DNA of 8,856 nt from Caldisericota bacterium (GTDB lineage Bacteria; Caldisericota; Caldisericia; Caldisericales; Caldisericaceae). Every line of letters begins with the position of its first letter. Position 1 is the first letter of the stretch. This document shows positions 7,019 to 8,856 of this stretch, piece by piece. Position numbers and translations under genes: made by a program. Under the pieces are notes generated by a model that was given only the letters and a program-made list of their open reading frames with translations, made no database searches and was not told the DNA's origin. The stretch is from positions 1 to 8,856 of the forward strand of contig DAOWNX010000022.1 in NCBI GenBank assembly GCA_030642335.1, read 5' to 3'.

Positions 7019-7083
7019 ATTTTATCACCTGTTCAGAATATTCCTTAAAAAATTTATTTGTCGTTACCTGAAGTTTTAGGAGG

Positions 7084-8130
7084 TTATTTCTTGCTTTCAA
7101 TGAGTTTTTTTAATTCATCTCTAAAAGCAGAATAGAGATGCTCTTCTTTTACAATTTTTACTGCTTTGCCTTTTCTAAATATTACTCCACTTTTCTTACC
7201 TCCAGCAAGGCCAATATCAGCATCGGCTGCCTCTCCGGGGCCATTCACCACACATCCCATAATAGCTACCTTTACAGGGATATCAACCTCTTTAAATTCC
7301 TCTTTTACTTGTTTTACAATTTCAAAAAGATTGATCTCACATCGCCCACAGGTTGGACAAGATACGATTTCTAATCCTCCTTCTCTTAAGTGAAGACTCC
7401 TGAGTAAGGTTATTCCAGCTTTTATTTCTTCAATTGGATCTGCTGTGATAGAGTATCTGATAGTATCGCCAATACCCTCCATTAAAAGATATCCAATTCC
7501 AACGCTACTCTTCACCAGTGATTCTTCTTTTGGCCCAGCTTCTGTTATACCGATATGCAAGGGGTATCGAACAAGTTCAGCAATTTTTTCATTTGCCTTA
7601 ACCGTTAGTATTATATCAGATGTTTTAATGGACACTATAATATTGCTAAAATTAATGCTCTCAAGTATCTTTATTTCATCCAATGCATTTTTTACAAGTG
7701 CCTCAACGGGATTATCTGGCTTTTTTTTAAACGAACCAAGATTTGTGCCAACACGAATAGGAATATTCCTATTCCTTGCGGCAAGTGCAATTTTTTTAAT
7801 CCACTCTTCATCCTGAATGTTAGAAGGATTTAAACGTAATTTATCCACTCCTTGCTTGATTGATTCCATCGCAATCAATGGATCAAAATGAACATCGGCA
7901 ATAAGTGGAATATGTATTTTATCTTTAATTTTTGAAAGCGCCTCAGCAGATTCGATATCTGGTACTGCTACGCGCACGAGATCACAACCTGCTTCTTCCA
8001 GATGCAATATTTGATCCACTGTTAATGCAATATCTCTCGTATCGGTTTTGGTCATAGACTGGACAAGGATAGGGTTCCCCCCTCCAATTGTCCTGTTCCC
8101 TACATTAACAGTGATTGATCTTGATCTCAT
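7084..8130 (-). CDS. ispG: 4-hydroxy-3-methylbut-2-en-1-yl diphosphate synthase (GcpE)
   Basis: Catalyses the penultimate MEP-pathway step, reductive ring opening of MEcPP to HMBPP, using a [4Fe-4S] cluster. The 348 residues match the short bacterial form without the plant-type insert. The N-terminal TIM-barrel part is recognisable from NPILVQSMTKTDT (19-31), LVRVAVPD (51-58), PLIADVHFDP (75-84), LRLNPSNI (98-105), IPIRVGTNLGS (123-133) and HIGITEAGP (192-200). The cluster ligands are in SCPTCGRCE (Cys258 and Cys261) and in GCVVNGPGEA (Cys293, with Glu300 corresponding to the E. coli Glu ligand). The start ATG at 8130 overlaps the rseP stop by 4 nt (ATGA) and has no strong Shine-Dalgarno sequence, so coupling to rseP is likely. 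The rseP-ispG order, often preceded by dxr, is widespread in bacteria. Confidence 0.98.
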   Translation of the reverse strand: MRSRSITVNVGNRTIGGGNPILVQSMTKTDTRDIALTVDQILHLEEAGCDLVRVAVPDIESAEALSKIKDKIHIPLIADVHFDPLIAMESIKQGVDKLRLNPSNIQDEEWIKKIALAARNRNIPIRVGTNLGSFKKKPDNPVEALVKNALDEIKILESINFSNIIVSIKTSDIILTVKANEKIAELVRYPLHIGITEAGPKEESLVKSSVGIGYLLMEGIGDTIRYSITADPIEEIKAGITLLRSLHLREGGLEIVSCPTCGRCEINLFEIVKQVKEEFKEVDIPVKVAIMGCVVNGPGEAADADIGLAGGKKSGVIFRKGKAVKIVKEEHLYSAFRDELKKLIESKK

Positions 8131-8856
8131 CTGCTTATTAAGCGCATAATATCCTTAATACTGACCAAAAACATGATGCCTAGAATAATTATAAATCCTG
8201 TACCTTGAACAGAAAGCTGTTTTTCAGGTGGAACAGGTTTGTGAGTTATTGCTTCCCACAGTATGAGAATAATCCAACTTCCATCAAGGGCAGGTATTGG
8301 AAGAAGATTTGTAAAACCTATTGCAATACTGATAAACGCAGAAAACCAGAGTAAGTTTGCAAAACCACCACTTGCAGCTTGACCTGTCATTGCTGCAATA
8401 CCAATAGGGCCAACAATAGACGAAACTCCTTTCCTGGTAAAGAGTAGGGGAATAGAAATAATCATCTGGTAAAGCAGTTTCCCAGTCCAAACAACGCCTT
8501 CCCACAAAGCTCTGAATAGAGAGTATCTTTCACTTGATGAATAAACTCCAACGATCCATACACCTGAAATAGGATCTTTTTCAGGTATTATAGTCAATGA
8601 AATCTTTTCATCCTTTCTTTCAACCGTAACCTGTAATGCTCTTCCATCACTCGCATGAATAATATCCGTCATTTCTTCCCAGGAGTCAATGTACTCACCA
8701 TCTATTTCGATAATTTTGTCTCCTTGTTGCATGCCTGCTATATATGCAGGACTTTCTGCTATCACAGAAGAAATTGTTGTAGTGCGAATAAACGGATTAC
8801 CAAAAGAAGCAAAAACAATAGCAAATATAATAATTGCAAAAATAAAATTCATTCCA
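8127..8856 (-). CDS. rseP: Site-2 intramembrane metalloprotease RseP/RasP, C-terminal part (start beyond the right edge)
   Basis: RseP-type proteases cut anti-sigma factors and signal-peptide remnants within the membrane. Only the C-terminal 243 codons or so are in view; the catalytic HExxH segment lies outside. The Met at 8852 corresponds to the internal Met of the family's PxMNF stretch and the frame continues through the edge, so it is not the start. Visible here are the second membrane segment (MNFIFAIIIFAIVFASF), a single PDZ domain (residues about 28-92 counted from that Met), the VGPIGIAAMTGQ region (147-158) and the second catalytic motif NLLPIPALDG (182-191) with the Asp zinc ligand, then a last membrane segment. 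One PDZ domain, not two as in E. coli, is typical of Gram-positive and several deep-branching groups. After LDG the sequence reads SWI where GGH or GGR is usual. Confidence 0.95.
   Translation of the reverse strand, partial: GMNFIFAIIIFAIVFASFGNPFIRTTTISSVIAESPAYIAGMQQGDKIIEIDGEYIDSWEEMTDIIHASDGRALQVTVERKDEKISLTIIPEKDPISGVWIVGVYSSSERYSLFRALWEGVVWTGKLLYQMIISIPLLFTRKGVSSIVGPIGIAAMTGQAASGGFANLLWFSAFISIAIGFTNLLPIPALDGSWIILILWEAITHKPVPPEKQLSVQGTGFIIILGIMFLVSIKDIMRLISR

Noticed and set aside
8850..8852. Met at 8852 as a true start of a short RseP
   Set aside because: The frame continues to the edge of the window, and this Met matches the internal Met before the second membrane segment of RseP. A protein starting here would lack the HExxH site.
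1..8856. Search for CRISPR arrays, transposases, terminal inverted repeats, tRNA/rRNA genes, riboswitches or toxin-antitoxin/defence genes
   Set aside because: No spaced repeats, mobile-element genes or conserved RNA motifs were seen by eye. Genes cover nearly all of the window, and the only gaps over 40 nt are 540-622 and 6983-7083.

Overview
The window reads as a housekeeping stretch of a low-GC bacterial chromosome. Every supportable gene lies on the minus strand, so biological order runs from high to low coordinates. The organism is bacterial: it has MEP-pathway ispG, a site-2 protease rseP, a PgpH-type 7TM-HD phosphodiesterase and Shine-Dalgarno sequences (AGGAGG, GGAGG). Base composition is clearly AT-rich and the proteins are rich in Lys, Glu and Ile. 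The gene set does not fix a phylum. The single-PDZ RseP, the 7TM-HD protein and the MrfA-type helicase occur in Firmicutes and in several deep-branching anaerobic lineages, so any taxonomic label would be a guess.

Layout in transcription order: (1) 8856-7084: the C-terminal part of rseP (its start lies outside the window), overlapping ispG by 4 nt (ATGA). (2) 7083-6983: the longest intergenic gap (101 nt), with a candidate promoter for phoH placed so that the transcript would have almost no leader. (3) 6982-1041: a compact run phoH, pgpH-like 7TM-HD, ybeY, CNNM/CBS (CorC/HlyC-like), cdd, tpiA. Here every junction is an overlap: 14 nt, 20 nt, 1 nt (TAATG), 1 nt (TAATG) and 4 nt (ATGA). (4) 1006-623: a small coiled-coil protein with a very Lys-rich tail, 34 nt after tpiA and with its own strong ribosome binding site. 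(5) 576-548: a perfect 12-bp hairpin with a T-rich flank, a probable terminator. (6) 539-1: the N-terminal 180 codons of an MrfA/YprA-type DExH helicase, which runs off the left edge.

Functionally, rseP and ispG are the familiar envelope-protease/isoprenoid pairing. The phoH-pgpH-ybeY-CNNM block combines RNA-related factors (PhoH ATPase, YbeY endoribonuclease), a putative cyclic-di-AMP phosphodiesterase and a putative ion exporter. It blends the ybeZ-ybeY-ybeX order of E. coli with the phoH-yqfF-ybeY order of Firmicutes. Pyrimidine salvage (cdd) and glycolysis (tpiA) are appended to it.

I found no mobile element, CRISPR array, tRNA, rRNA, riboswitch or defence module. I do not see an undescribed system here. 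The less ordinary points are the Lys-tailed small protein, the two genes that follow intergenic gaps without a Shine-Dalgarno sequence (phoH and the helicase), and a 17-codon reading frame running through the terminator hairpin into the helicase start.
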